DNA of 64,000 bases, taken from NCBI GenBank assembly GCA_027972325.1, contig JAPMOS010000053.1, positions 186,001 through 250,000 of the forward strand. Reading direction: 5' to 3'. Of this stretch, positions 41,239 to 52,437 are shown one piece after another; position 1 is the stretch's first letter; each line of letters starts with the position of its first letter. Under the pieces are notes generated by a model. It saw only the letters and a program-made list of their open reading frames with translations. It was not told the DNA's origin and made no database searches. The position numbers were made by a program, and so were the translations under genes. Origin of the DNA: Paratrimastix pyriformis. Taxonomy: Eukaryota; Preaxostyla; Paratrimastigidae.

Positions 41239-43400
41239 ATGGAACCCGAGGAGCCAAAGTTTCCGGACGCTGGTGAGTTTTTGCAGTCTACCCGTCGCCA
41301 GCTCCCAGTTCCCTTCATCTCGGCAGCCGAGAGTCTCAGCGACGAGCAGCTTGCTCGCATGCTCGAACAGGAGGAGATGACCCGATTGGCTGAGAGGCGA
41401 CAGAGCCAGCTTGAAGAAGAAGAACGACTGACCAGAGAATTTTTGGCCCACGAAGAGGCTGCTGCTTCGACGCCGGTCCCTGTCGAGACAGAACCGGGCA
41501 TCGAGTGCGTCTCTTGTCACCAGCCCAAGTCTTTCGAGGATGTATATTATCTCGAGACATGGTTTGTTCTTGGAAAAAGTGTTTCGTTTTTTCCCTTTTG
41601 TTGTGCATCTCGATCCTTCTTTTATTTCTTTTTTCTCCTGCTCTTCTGCCGACATGATCTCCTCCTCCTTATTTTGCTGGGGTGTAGCACTCACCCCTGT
41701 TGCCTTGTCTGCCTTCGAGACGCGATTCAGCGAGCTGTCGACGCCAAGCGGTGCGCATCCCTCACGTGCCCCGCCTGCCCCAAGCCCCTCGTGGACGAGG
41801 ACATCCGGCATGCGCTCCCCGAGCCCGATCAGTACGAGCGCTACGCTGCCGCAGCCCTTGCAGAGGTTTGATTGGCACAGCCCCATCGCTGCAGGCCACT
41901 GATGCCAGAGCCCTGACGGCCTTCCTGCCCGTCCTGGTCTCATGGGGGTCCTGCGGTGGGCTGCCCATGCGGGCCGGGGCTCTGTAGGCGCTGGATCGCG
42001 AGCATATTGTCACGTGCCCCAACTCGAAGTGCGGTCTGCACGCCCCGAACCCGAACCCGAACCCGAACCCGCCCGTTTCTTCTTCGTCTGGCTCGTGACC
42101 GCCCCCGCTCCGCTCCGCCCCGCCCCGCCCCGCCCCCATGCCCCGTCGGGCCATTGGCTGGCGCTGCCCCCTCGGCACAAGCTCGCTCGCCCCTCCGGCT
42201 GTCCTCTCAGCGTTACCTGCTTTGTGTTTTCACAGGCAACAAGTTTGTTGGCGTCCCTGCGGCCAGTCCTGCCCCTTCACCGTCGCCGGCGACTCCCAAC
42301 CCTCACGAAGTGGTTCGTGGTTGTGCCGTCGTCCAGAATCCACCCTGCCGTCACCGCCCTCACCGCCACCGCCCTCACCGCCACCGCCCTCACCGCCACC
42401 GCCCTCACCGCCACCACCTCCCGCATCGTCTACCTACTCGCCCACCCACCCACCCACCCACCCGCCCGCCCGCCCCACCCATCCCGCGTCGTCTAATCCG
42501 CCCCGCCCCGACAGGGACCTGATGGGCAACCCTGAGCGCCGAGGCCATCGCCCATCGCAACCAGCACCGCTTTCGGTGCCCCCAGTGCGAGACGGTCTTC
42601 TGCGGCAAGTGCGGCCTGGCGCCGTACCACCTGGGGCGCACGTGCGAGGACGTCTCGGCCGATAGGCACTGCCGCTACTGCCAGGAGGCCCTTCAGGGGC
42701 CCCCGCCGTCCCGCGTCTGCCATCTCCTTCAGCCGTCGCGAGGAAGTCGTCTCACCCGACTCTGGTCTTTGCCACCCTGGGGCGGGCGGGCGGGCGGGCG
42801 GGCGGGCGGGCGGGCGGGCGGGCGGGCGGGCGGGTGGCCGTGTGGTGCAGGTTGAGCCGGCCTTCCGCAATGTATGTCATCGCGAGGAGTGCCAGGTCAT
42901 GATCCGGCAAAGCTGTCCCCGTATGCTGCCCTGCGGCCACCCCTGCTGCGGCTTCCGGTCTGCATCCCGTTGGCCGCTCCTCTTCGGCACCGCACCCCGT
43001 GTCTGGCCGGTGGCTGGGCCCTACCGGGCGAGCCCTCATGTCTTGCCTTCGGTCGCTTTCTAGCGGGAGGCCGTCTGCCTTCCGTGCCTCGATCCGGCTT
43101 GCGCCCAGGCCGCCCACTTGGTCCGCACCCTTTCCGATACCCGTTGGCCATCCGGGGGTCGTGCGGATGGCTCACGGTCATCCCTCGCCCTCACGGTCAT
43201 CCCTCGCCCTCGCCTCCCTCATGGCTGGCCGTCCCCTTCTCAATGCTCAGGCGCAAGGGGGACCGGAATTTTGCAACATCTGTTTCATCGACCAGCTTGG
43301 CGCGGCCCCGTGCATCCAGCTCCGCTGCGGCCACATCTTCCACCTGCGCTGCGTCCGCGAGAAGATCGCCAAGCGCTGGACGGGTCCGATCCCCCCCCCC

Positions 43401-43431
<31 letters not shown>

Positions 43432-44274
43432 ACAGACACGACACACAGACACAGACGCACACACCTACGGAAGGTCACGGCAGCCCGCCATGGATGGGGG
43501 GCCGAGGAAGGCGGCGCTCACAGCGTGGCTTCCCCTTCCCATTTCCCTAACCCGAACCCGAACCCTATTTCCCTGGCCCCCGCGGGACCGGGCAGGGTAT
43601 CGGATCACATTCGGCTTTCTGGAGTGCCCACTCTGCAAACAGCCCTTCGAGCACCCCGCCCTGGCCGGGGACCTCGCCGTCCGTGATGACCCCTCCTTCC
43701 CCTCCTTCCCCTTCCCCTCCCTCTCCTTCCCCTCCTTCACCGGCGCCCTCGCGTGACGGACGCCCACATGAATCGCACGAGACCAGCAGATTCCGCCTTC
43801 CGGGCCCACCGCCTGCCTGAGACATGAAACTCGCCCCGCCCCGCCCCGCGCCCGGCCCCGCCCGGCACGGCTCTCGGATCTCCAGATTTCATCGAGTTGC
43901 CCTTCCTCCCTTCCTCCCCTTCCCTCGCCTGGCCCCGGCCCTGGTGGCACCGCCGCTTCAGCCGGTCCTCGAGCTGCGGCAGAAGGTGCAGGTCCACATG
44001 GCGCGCCTCCCGCCCTTCCGATGGGCCTTCTGCTCCGTCCCGGGTCTCTGCTCACCACGGCTCTGGGTGGGGTGGGACAGGAGAAGTCCCTCGTCCATCT
44101 GCGCCTCGAGGGCCTCGATCGGGCACCCGAGCTCCTCCCAGGCGGCAGGTCGGTGTCTTCCCTCTCACATACCTTCGACCCCTCTCATGGAACGAAGGGA
44201 TGCCAGTCCGGTGTCGCCCTGTCACATTCCAAATCACCGCCAGCACACCAACACACACGCCATCTCCACGCAAC

Positions 44275-44307
<33 letters not shown>

Positions 44308-45063
44308 AGATTTGCGGGGCACCTGGAAGCGTTTGCCATGCACAAGATGGCCTTCTTCCTATGTAGCCGCTGCCATGTCTGTCCCGTCGTCTCCTCCGGC
44401 TCCTCACTCGCCCCATGCGCTCCCATCCACAGAAGCCGTACTTCTCGGGGGCGGCCCAGTGCCAGGAGGCGGTCGATTTCAACCCCGACGAGCTCGTCTG
44501 CGCGGGCTGCTCGGCCCCCGCTGCGGGCGGCGAGGCATCCTGCCCGTCCCACGGCACCGATTTCATGTCCGCCCCCCGGCCGGGCCTCTCTTCCTTCCCG
44601 GCAGTTCCTCTCCTCACATCCACCTCCCACACAAACGCACCTCTCTCGCCTCGCCTTGCCGTCGTGGATGCTGCTGGCGCCGCCGTGGTTGCCTCCTCAT
44701 CGACGCAGCCAATACAAATGCAGGTCGGTGCGCCGGCTTGCACCCAACACGTTCTTCTTCCTTCTGCAGGTACTGCTGCAGCGTTGCGTGCTGGTTCTGC
44801 TGGGGCACACATCACTTCTGCGATCGTCTGTTTCTTTCTTGCTCCGTCTTCCACGTTCCTTTCCGAGCTAGCGTGCCATCGAAAGGCGGGAACTTTGCGG
44901 AACCTAAAATCGGTCCCGAATGTCTGCACGTGCGGGAAAAGTCACCCATCTCACGGGACAGGTCTCGTTTCTTTTCTTCAAAGATCTGCTCATAATTGTG
45001 ATAGAGTACTGTCTCGGTTGTTCAATGTGCCGTGCGCAACGAGAGGAACACGCCGGGTTTTGA
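41239..45063 (+). CDS. E3 ubiquitin ligase: RBR-like front plus MYCBP2-type RCR end
   Basis: Exon 1 (41239-41561) has an acidic coiled-coil lead and RING1 (CVSCHQPKSFEDVYYLET). A 126-nt intron splits the RING, which continues THPCCLVCLRDAIQRAV and SLTCPACPKPLVDEDIR. An IBR-like module follows (HRFRCPQCETVFCGKCGLAP), then Cys-rich exons (CHREECQVMIRQSCP, REAVCLPCLDPAC). From 43250 the MYCBP2/PHR1 pattern is almost complete: FCNICFIDQLGAAPCIQLRC, GHIFHLRC, FGFLECPLCKQPFEHP, HLEAFAMHKMAFFLCSRCH, DFNPDELVCAGCSA, CPSHGTDF, YCCSVACWFCWGTHHFC and the last exon EYCLGCSMCRAQREEHAGF, ending TGA 45061-45063. RCR ligases pass ubiquitin between two cysteines and can modify Ser/Thr. The last intron is 43 nt (44962-45004). 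Two introns carry long poly-C. Confidence 0.85.
42782..42835 (+). repeat. CGGG tetranucleotide array in an intron
   Basis: About 13 perfect units in the E3 ligase gene. Confidence 0.95.
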
Positions 45064-45250
45064 GACGTAACAATCTCCTGGAATCTTTCTTCACATGAGG
45101 CTGCTAGGGTTAATTGCTGGGTTCGAACGGAATGGCAAGGGGTCAAAAATAGCTTCAAAAGCGGGATCATGCGGGATCATCAGGGGTACTCCTCCATCGT
45201 TCGATATTGGTGGGCAACAAGAAAAAGGGGGGGAGGAGGAAGCGAGCTGA

Positions 45251-45724
<474 letters not shown>

Positions 45725-45797
45725 ATCAACTGCGTCCCCGAGCATATCATTCTCCACCCAACCCCCCCTCCCAACCCCCCACCACAAACCAACCGAA

Positions 45798-45815
45798 GGG
45801 CGTTTTTTAACGCCC
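45798..45815 (+). promoter_or_regulatory. Histone-type 3' stem-loop, H4 copy 2
   Basis: GGGCGTT-TTTT-AACGCCC, as in copy 1. Confidence 0.82.
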
Positions 45816-46235
45816 CTTTTCCTCTTGGAAAATTCTCGCATCCATCAAACAAAACTCTATAGAGTTAACTGGCGGTGGTTTTTAATCGAGCCACGCCTCA
45901 TCTTGGCGGCCGCCATCGAGTACCAGCTGCGCGTCCAAATCCGAATCCGCGGCGTGCAGACACCGGCGATGGCGATGGCGGTTGTTGTTTCCGGCCGGCC
46001 CGAGGCGCCTGCAAGGTGAGCCTGACCCTCGCGGGGGGGGATGTTTTCCTCGACGACCTTTCCCCGTTCTATCGGCCCGACCCCCCCCCCAGTTGTCGGG
46101 CCTCCGCCCGATGGCCAACCCCGGGGACGACTTCCTGGTCGCGCTGGCCGTGGCCCTCGGCTGGCCCCCCTCTGGGCTGGCCCACCCCTGGCTCGCCCCC
46201 CCCCCCCCCCCCCCCCCACTCCCCTGGCTGGCCCC

Positions 46236-46348
46236 CTGTACGGCTTCGGCGGCTAAATCAACTGCGTCCCGAGCATATCATCTTCTCCGCCAAACCCCCC
46301 TCCTAACCCCCCCCCACAAACCCAACCGAAGGGCGTTTTTTAACGCCC
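46236..46348 (+). pseudogene. Second H4 3' fragment with stem-loop
   Basis: LYGFGG, TAA, 3' UTR and stem-loop (46331-46348), the counterpart of 38322-38417. Confidence 0.88.
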
Positions 46349-46586
46349 CTTTTCTTCTTGGAAAATTCTCGCATCCATCAAACAAAAACTCTAAAGAGTT
46401 AACTGAGTTGCAAGTAGTCTAGGATGGATCCCCGGCTCCGGCCGACTCCCAGACAGAGGACTCGCCGAGGCTGAACAAGTGGGCCCCCGGTCAAATAAGA
46501 AATGACCGCCTCCGCGGAACCCGTCCTGGCCATTCCAAAAGGCGCGTCGGCGCAAACGCGACTGAGCGATCCGTCAACGGTCAAGG

Positions 46587-47172
46587 CTAGTCTTTGACGG
46601 GCGCATCCATCCAGGCCCACTTCTCGGGGAGGTAGTCGGCGATCATCCCGGGCTGTTTGCGGTAGAGCATTGCCCAAGCCTCGAAGCCGCCCCGAAGCAC
46701 ATGGGCCTGCACATGGGGCAACCCGGAGGCTTGAGATCGGCACCACATGGCCGCAGCCTTGGGGCCACGCTGCTTGCTGTACAGGCAGTGAAACACGATG
46801 TGCCGCAAATGGGGCCGGGCCCGCACATACGCGGCCAGGGCCTCAAGACGCTCCCCGGCCAGCTGATCGGCAGGGATGTTCAACGAATTCGGGATGTGTC
46901 CGCCCTATGCGTGAAAATTGGCACCGACTCACATATGAGTGTCTCCCGGCGATGGCGTGCGGGTAAAGGAGGAGGAGGGGAGGCAGGGGAGGGAGGGAGG
47001 GGGGGAGTCGGGGGAGGGAGGTGTGCGAAAGAAAAGGGTGGGTGCTCTTGTGGTGGGAATGGAAACGGACTTCGTAGTCGTTTCCGCGAACATCGACAAT
47101 TGTTACATCAGATGGGTGATCGCGGAGCATGGCCGCAAGTTCCGCAGGGCTGAGGTAAACAACCTGCTCCAT
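46587..47172 (-). CDS. Rhodanese-fold phosphatase of the Cdc25/ACR2 type
   Basis: Exon 1 47172-47071 (MEQVVYLSPAELAAMLRDH, TIVDVRGNDYE), intron 47070-46905 (donor GTCCGT, 166 nt), exon 2 46904-46587 (GGHIPNSLNIPADQL onward); 139 residues. DVR-DYE-GGHI-S-NIP is the rhodanese front. The active loop reads VFHCLYSKQRGPKAAA, a CX5R loop followed by GP as in small Cdc25-like phosphatases and arsenate reductases (yeast Ibp1/Arr2, plant ACR2). The family dephosphorylates proteins or reduces arsenate; which one applies cannot be told from sequence. No regulatory N-terminal extension as in animal Cdc25. It starts only 55 bp from the divergent gene on the right. Confidence 0.85.
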
Positions 47173-47227
47173 TTGGAGATCTGCCACAACAACCCCGTGG
47201 GAGAGCTGGGAGGCCTGTCAAGTCACC

Positions 47228-49112
47228 ATGTCCGATCCAGGGACCGTCCCATTGTCGACCCAGCTGCTTCCAGGAGACCAAGAAGTGCGCTACCGTCCAT
47301 CTAAATTCACCAAAGCCGAACTTCTCATCAAGGAGAATGCTCACACCATCCAGCGTGTCTGTTGGACTGGTGTGTTGGGGATTTGTTCCAACTTCTCGAG
47401 TAGAAAACAAAGCGACTCGTTCGCGTGTCCTTCATGCTTAACGCAATCATGATTCTCGGCACTTTAATCACGATTGGCGTAAGCGCTGGCTTTTCAGGTC
47501 GTCCTCCTTTACATAATTTGGCCGGCGCTCACTTTCCCCCAGTTAACTCCTACACCAACCCGCAGTTTCTCGCGGAGACAGTTCACGAAACCATTTTCCC
47601 TTTGCCCAAGGTCTTGATCACATGGGGGCGGGGGTCTTGTCGTTGGTGGCTTTTCTTACTGGTTTCATTTCCCTGAAACGAGCTCCGAAAGTGGACACAC
47701 CAAGTGAATGCGAGAAGACGAATCTGTGTGCATGCCTTGCAGTAGTTGATGCCGGCGCCTGATTGGGGGGGTCTGTGCCTCTCGGAATCGCAGGTTGTTG
47801 TGTGCCCGTCGCTGCCCTCCGCGCGGCTGTTCAACTGGGGCCGCTACTCGAGGGTGGCCTCTGACTGGAGCGGCCCCCTCGCCGTCGCCCAGTACGATGG
47901 GGTCTCGGTGGTGCCCAACATTACCGCGCCCTCCACCACCACCACCTGCTGGGTCCTCACTGCCCTGGGCACCGCGGGGGCCAATTTTTCCTTCCAGAGC
48001 ACGGTTCGTTCGGCACCCTTGCCCATGCCTAGCCCAACAACGCGTCCAGTCGAGACCTTTCTCACCTTCTTGTGCTTCCTCTGGGCGGGGATAGGATACG
48101 CATGTGTTCATGTGGAATATGACCCACACCCCCGGATCGGCATTGGAAATGGTCGCCCTCCTCGGCACCCCCTCCCTCCACCGCTCACTCACCCCTCACC
48201 CGTTTCTCGTGCGCTCCATTCTGCCCCGTGACCCAGGCACGAGCCCTTCAGTACCTGGTGTTGGTTGTGGTGGACGAGGACCCTTTTCTCAGTCCCTCAA
48301 GCGCGCGGCAGCAGCAGCAGGTGTCTGGGCCTCGCACGCTCGCCTTGGATGCGTCAGGGACGGTCCTGGGACCCGGTACGGGGCTGATGGCGCGGCTCAC
48401 GCGGACCCGGTCCATCTTCCGCAACGGGACCGTGGCCACGGGGTGGCGCATAACGGGTCTGTCTTGGCCCGACAACCGCAGTAGTACCCCCCGACGTCCC
48501 CACAGGGATGCGGGGTGCGGGGTGTGCGGGGTGTGCGGGGTGTGCGGGGTGTGCGGGGTGTGCGGGGCGCGGGCTCGTTGGCTGAGCATCACCCCTCCGC
48601 ACCTCTGGATCTCGTTTGCAGGCACTCCATTCAGCCCTGTGGGTGTCAGCTCGTTCGTGGATGCCGATGGCCTTGCTCACACGTGGGGGGCCATGATCCT
48701 GTCCCTCGAGAGCAACGATATCCTCCAGGTCTGCCGATCCGGTCGCCTGGGCCTTGGTGGTGCGTTCGCGCTCATGGCGGTCTTTCGGACTGTTGGCGAC
48801 ATCGACGCTCCGCCCTGACAGCACACCGAGACAGTATCCATCCCCTGGTCAAAGCCACTTTTCAACGGGCTCACGTTCTACCTGTACTACAGTTTTGCCG
48901 CTGGTCCGTCCTGATTCAAGAGGGTGCACATTCGCCAACTCTCCTCCTTTGCAGCTCTTATTCAACAAATCTTCAGTCGCCACATCTGGCCCACATACCG
49001 ATGCGAATGCGGCTGCATGGCATGCCAGTGCGATCACGACCGGATCCTCCGCCAAAAAGCCGAAGAAGAAGCGGCAGCGTCCCAAATGCCAGAGGAGAAC
49101 CAGACGGCATAA
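47228..49112 (+). CDS. Type II-like membrane glycoprotein, unrecognised
   Basis: Exon 1 MSDPGTVPLSTQLLPGDQEV to NAHTIQR, donor GTCTGT. Exon 2 KTKRLVRVSFMLNAIMILGT ... IGVSAGFS gives a membrane anchor. Later exons hold NSYTNPQFLAETVHETIF, VVVCPSLPSARLFNWGRYS, VSVVPNITAPSTTTTC, VFMWNMTHTPGSALEM, ALQYLVLVVVDEDPFLS, SIFRNGTVATGWRITGL, GVSSFVDADGLAHTWGAMIL and PLFNGLTFYLYYSFAALIQQ, ending with a Cys-rich and acidic tail (YRCECGCMACQCDHDR) and stop at 49112. Several N-x-S/T sites (NIT, NFS, NMT, NGT) fit a luminal or extracellular part between two membrane spans. Some junctions in 48.0-48.7 kb are uncertain. A short CGGGGTGTG array lies in the intron near 48510-48570. Family not recognised. Confidence 0.58.
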
Positions 49113-49224
49113 TTGTGAAGTTATTCGGTGCATTTCTGTAATTTACGGCCACGTCGAGAGTGGTGGCCATCTTTTTTAAAAATTATAAACGAACGGAGCC
49201 AGGGTGTGGGCCACTAATATCGAT

Positions 49225-52094
49225 ATGGCCAGACCGAGCGGGGGGAAGCTGTTTCTCGCGAGTTTGACCGCCATTTACGTGATTTTCACAATGGTTAATT
49301 TTTGGATTAATTCTCCATCCCGCAAGGAGTGTAATTGTTCCCCGTGTCCTTCAGACACATCTCAGCACCTGCCGATCCCCAATGACCCACGAATCACATC
49401 ACGGGGCAGCACCGAGATTATTTCCGAGTCAGAGACCGAACAACATCGAGCCGCTATGCCGAGTCGCTCAGATCATCACGAGTCGTCAGGCCCTCGACAA
49501 CCCCCTGTACGGAAACCTCCTCCTGTTCCGGAGCAGCCTCCTGTTCGGCAGCCACCAAAACAGCCAACTCTTCCACCGCCCCAAGCAGCAACCGAGTTGG
49601 TCGAGCCACATGAAATACACCCACCACGGCGCGACCCACCCCACCACGAAGAGCCCACCGCCCTGTCGCCGACTGCGCCCCCGCCGACACGTTCGAGCGA
49701 GCAGAGTCATCACGGGGGCCTGGCCGTCTCTCCAGCCGAGATGATCCCCCTTGTGAATGTGCCCCTGAGTGGGCCCTCGCACGTCACGGTGCCCCTGCGA
49801 GCTCCCAACCCCTACTATAACCAGTGGCAGGTGGCCCCCTACCGCCCGGCGCCCACCCCACAAGACATGGCCACAGCCTTCCGGGCCCTCAAAGTGCGCA
49901 TCCACAAAAAGGTCCGCTAGCCGGGCTGCCAGCAGGGGGCCGCCTCTGCCCCTGCCCCTGCCATCCGCCCCCCGCATGCCCAACACGTCCTCTCGGGTGG
50001 GTGGGTGGGTGGTGGGTGGGCGGGTGTGCGGGTGGGCAGATCGAGGAGATTGTGCAGTCCTACCGGAGCGGGCCGGCCACTGGGGGCGGCGAGGTGCCCG
50101 GGGTGAGCCGGCCCGTGCGGGTCATCGTCTGGGACTCCTTCTGGGGCAGCGCCCCGCCCGCCGAGCAGACCTTCGAGCCGTGCCCCCTCAAGTGCGCCGT
50201 CTGTGGGGCTCCTCGGCTTCCCGCCGCTTGGTGAGGCCGATCGCCTCAAAGGCGGCCGTCTCTCTGACGATCCTTCTGTGGCCGGGTGGGGCCGGTGGGC
50301 GGCTGGCTGGCTGCGTGGCTGCGGGCTGGGCTGCGGACTGGGCTGCGGGCTGGGCTGCGGGCTGGGCAGTACTACCGGCGCGGCTCGCTGGACCCGACCG
50401 AAGCGGACGCGATCGTGTATCACCTGCCCAACTTCAGCGGCCTCTTAGGCGGCGGCCGCGGGAACCCCAGCCAGGTCCGCTCCCCGGGGCGGCTGCACCG
50501 CACCGAACCGCACCGCACCGAACCGAACCGCACCGAACCGCACCGAACCGCACCGATCCGCACCGAACCGCACCGATCCGCACCGATCCGCACCGATCCG
50601 CACCGAACCGCACCGGGTGCCTGTGGGGCGCGCAGAAATGGGTGGCGCTGCAGTTCGAGCCGGAGAACATCCACGGGCGGCTGCTGGACCGGTCGCTGAT
50701 CGGCCAGATGGACGCCGTCGCCACGTACTCGCTCATGTCCACCATCCCGGTCCCCTACTGGGCCGACTACGTCTTTGAGGTCCGCACAGGGCCTCCACAT
50801 GGCCCCACGCAGGCACGGGACATGACGGTGTCGGGGCATCGGAGGCGCGTGTTTCATGTTTGTTGGGGCTCCTCCCCTTGATGTGAGCTTCATGGTGTCT
50901 GTTGGGTCCTCCCCTTGATGGGGGTGAGCTTCATGGTGTCTGTTGGGTCCTCCCATGGCCGCTGCCCGCCGCAGGACCCGACCTTCCGGGCGCCCGTGGA
51001 GCGATCCTCCAAGCGGAGCGACGCGCTGGTGGTCTTCATGCAGTACGCATGCAGCACGCCCACCCGCCGGGAGGAGTACGTCCGCGAGCTGATGGGCCTG
51101 ATGCCCGTCCACTCGTACGGGCCCTGCCTCAACAACCGCCAGGACCCCCGCAGCCGCACCAACGCCATGGCCCTCACCCGCGAGTACATGTTCTCGGTGG
51201 TCATGGAGGTCCGCCCCGCCCGCCCGCCCGCCCGGCCGGTGTGCTGCCCGCTGCCTGGGTTTCTTGACGTGGGCGAGATGCCCTTCCCTCCCGTCCGCCT
51301 GGGCCCCTCACCAGAACGGACACCTGCCGACCTACGTCACGGACAAGCTCTACCGGGCCTTCCAGGGCGGCACCATCCCCCTCTACCGGTCTGCGGCCCC
51401 TTCTGCCCCTTCCCGACAAGCGATCGGGCCGAGCGGGGGTGACTTATTCGAAGCGTCTTCCACCGGCCGCCGGCAGGGGGGCGCCCGACATCGACCGGTA
51501 CATCCCCAACCACGACGCCGTCATTCGCATCGACGACTTCGCCGGCCCCAAGGAGCTCGCCGCCTACCTGCTCGAGGTGCGCAGCCCCCCACCTCGACTT
51601 GACCCCGGGTTGATGGATCCCCTGCCGATGTTCATGCTGCTGATGGGCGGCCTCATGGCTGGAGATGGCTGATGGGCGGCCTCATGGCTGGAGATGGCTG
51701 ATGGGCGGCGGTCACATGGCTGATGGCTGGCGACGATCACATGGCTGATGGCTGGCGGGTGGCGGCCGCACGGCTGGTGGGCGGTTGTGGCTGCCCGCAG
51801 GTGGGCCGGAACGCGACCCTGTGGGCCAAGCACGTGGCCTGGCGGAACGAGCCCAACACGGTGCAGGAGTACTTCTACCGGATCGCACGGTTCCAGTACA
51901 TGCACTCCCAGTGCCGCAACTGCCTCTTCGCCGCCACCGGCCGGGACCCGCTCGCCCAGGGGGAGGGCTGGGACGAGCCCCTCGACATCCCAACCACCCC
52001 GGCGGGCCGCCGCGCCCTCGAGGACGAGGTCGCAGCCCTGGGGCCGGCCTCGGCTCGGTGGAACAAGGTGCACGATCGATTCCCCCTCCGCTAA
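49225..52094 (+). CDS. GT10 alpha-1,3-fucosyltransferase
   Basis: Type II Golgi layout: short N-terminus, signal anchor (KLFLASLTAIYVIFTMVNFW), then a long Pro/His/Glu-rich stem. Exons 49225-49911, 50040-50198, 50370-50474 and 50636-50779, then further exons to the stop at 52094; donors are almost all GTCCGC or GTCTGT and phases fit. Catalytic-domain blocks in order: PVRVIVWDSFWGS, DAIVYHLPNFSG, KWVALQFEPENIH with MDAVATYSLMSTIPVPYWAD, DALVVFMQYACSTPTRREEY, LMGLMPVHSYGPCLNN, GHLPTYVTDKLYRAFQGGTI, GAPDIDRYIPNHDAVIRIDD, FAGPKELAAYLLE, and a CRNC pair near the end. The YVTDKLYRAFQGGT-PLYR and PDIDRYIPNHDAVI motifs are the GDP-fucose site of GT10. It adds fucose to glycans. Minisatellite-like repeats fill introns at 50290-50365 and 50505-50615. 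Confidence 0.9.
50505..50615 (+). repeat. 10-bp array CCGCACCGAA/CCGCACCGAT in a fucosyltransferase intron
   Basis: About eleven units with two alternating variants. Confidence 0.92.
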
Positions 52095-52437
52095 CCCTCG
52101 TCCGGACCCTTGAGATGCGGCGAGATGCGGCGAGATGCAACGAGTAGGAGGACGGGCGCCTTCATTTCTGGCGCCGGGCGGAAGAGATTTGCTTTTGCGG
52201 CACCCCGTCCCCCTCCCTCCCTCCCTCCCTCCCTCCCTCCTCCTCCCCCCCGTTTGTGGAGCACACACGCGATCCGCCATCGGCCCACCGGTTGTGTTGC
52301 ATCATCTGGCGCTCCCTCTGTTTGTGCGCCCCGATCCGTCGTCTTGCTCGCTCCTTCCACCGATGGGGCTGCAAACGCAGGGAAAGATGGCCGACGGGCG
52401 CGGCTTTTGTCGGTCCCTTCGGTCTCTCGCACGCTGG
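52095..52437. other. Convergent spacer
   Basis: Lies between the fucosyltransferase and xanthine dehydrogenase stops. Holds a short CCCT run (52206-52235) and no visible gene. Confidence 0.5.

Noticed and set aside
43547-43567. Telomere-like CCCTAACCCGAACCC tracts (also near 61918)
   Set aside because: Only a few imperfect units inside introns of active genes; no sign of a chromosome end.
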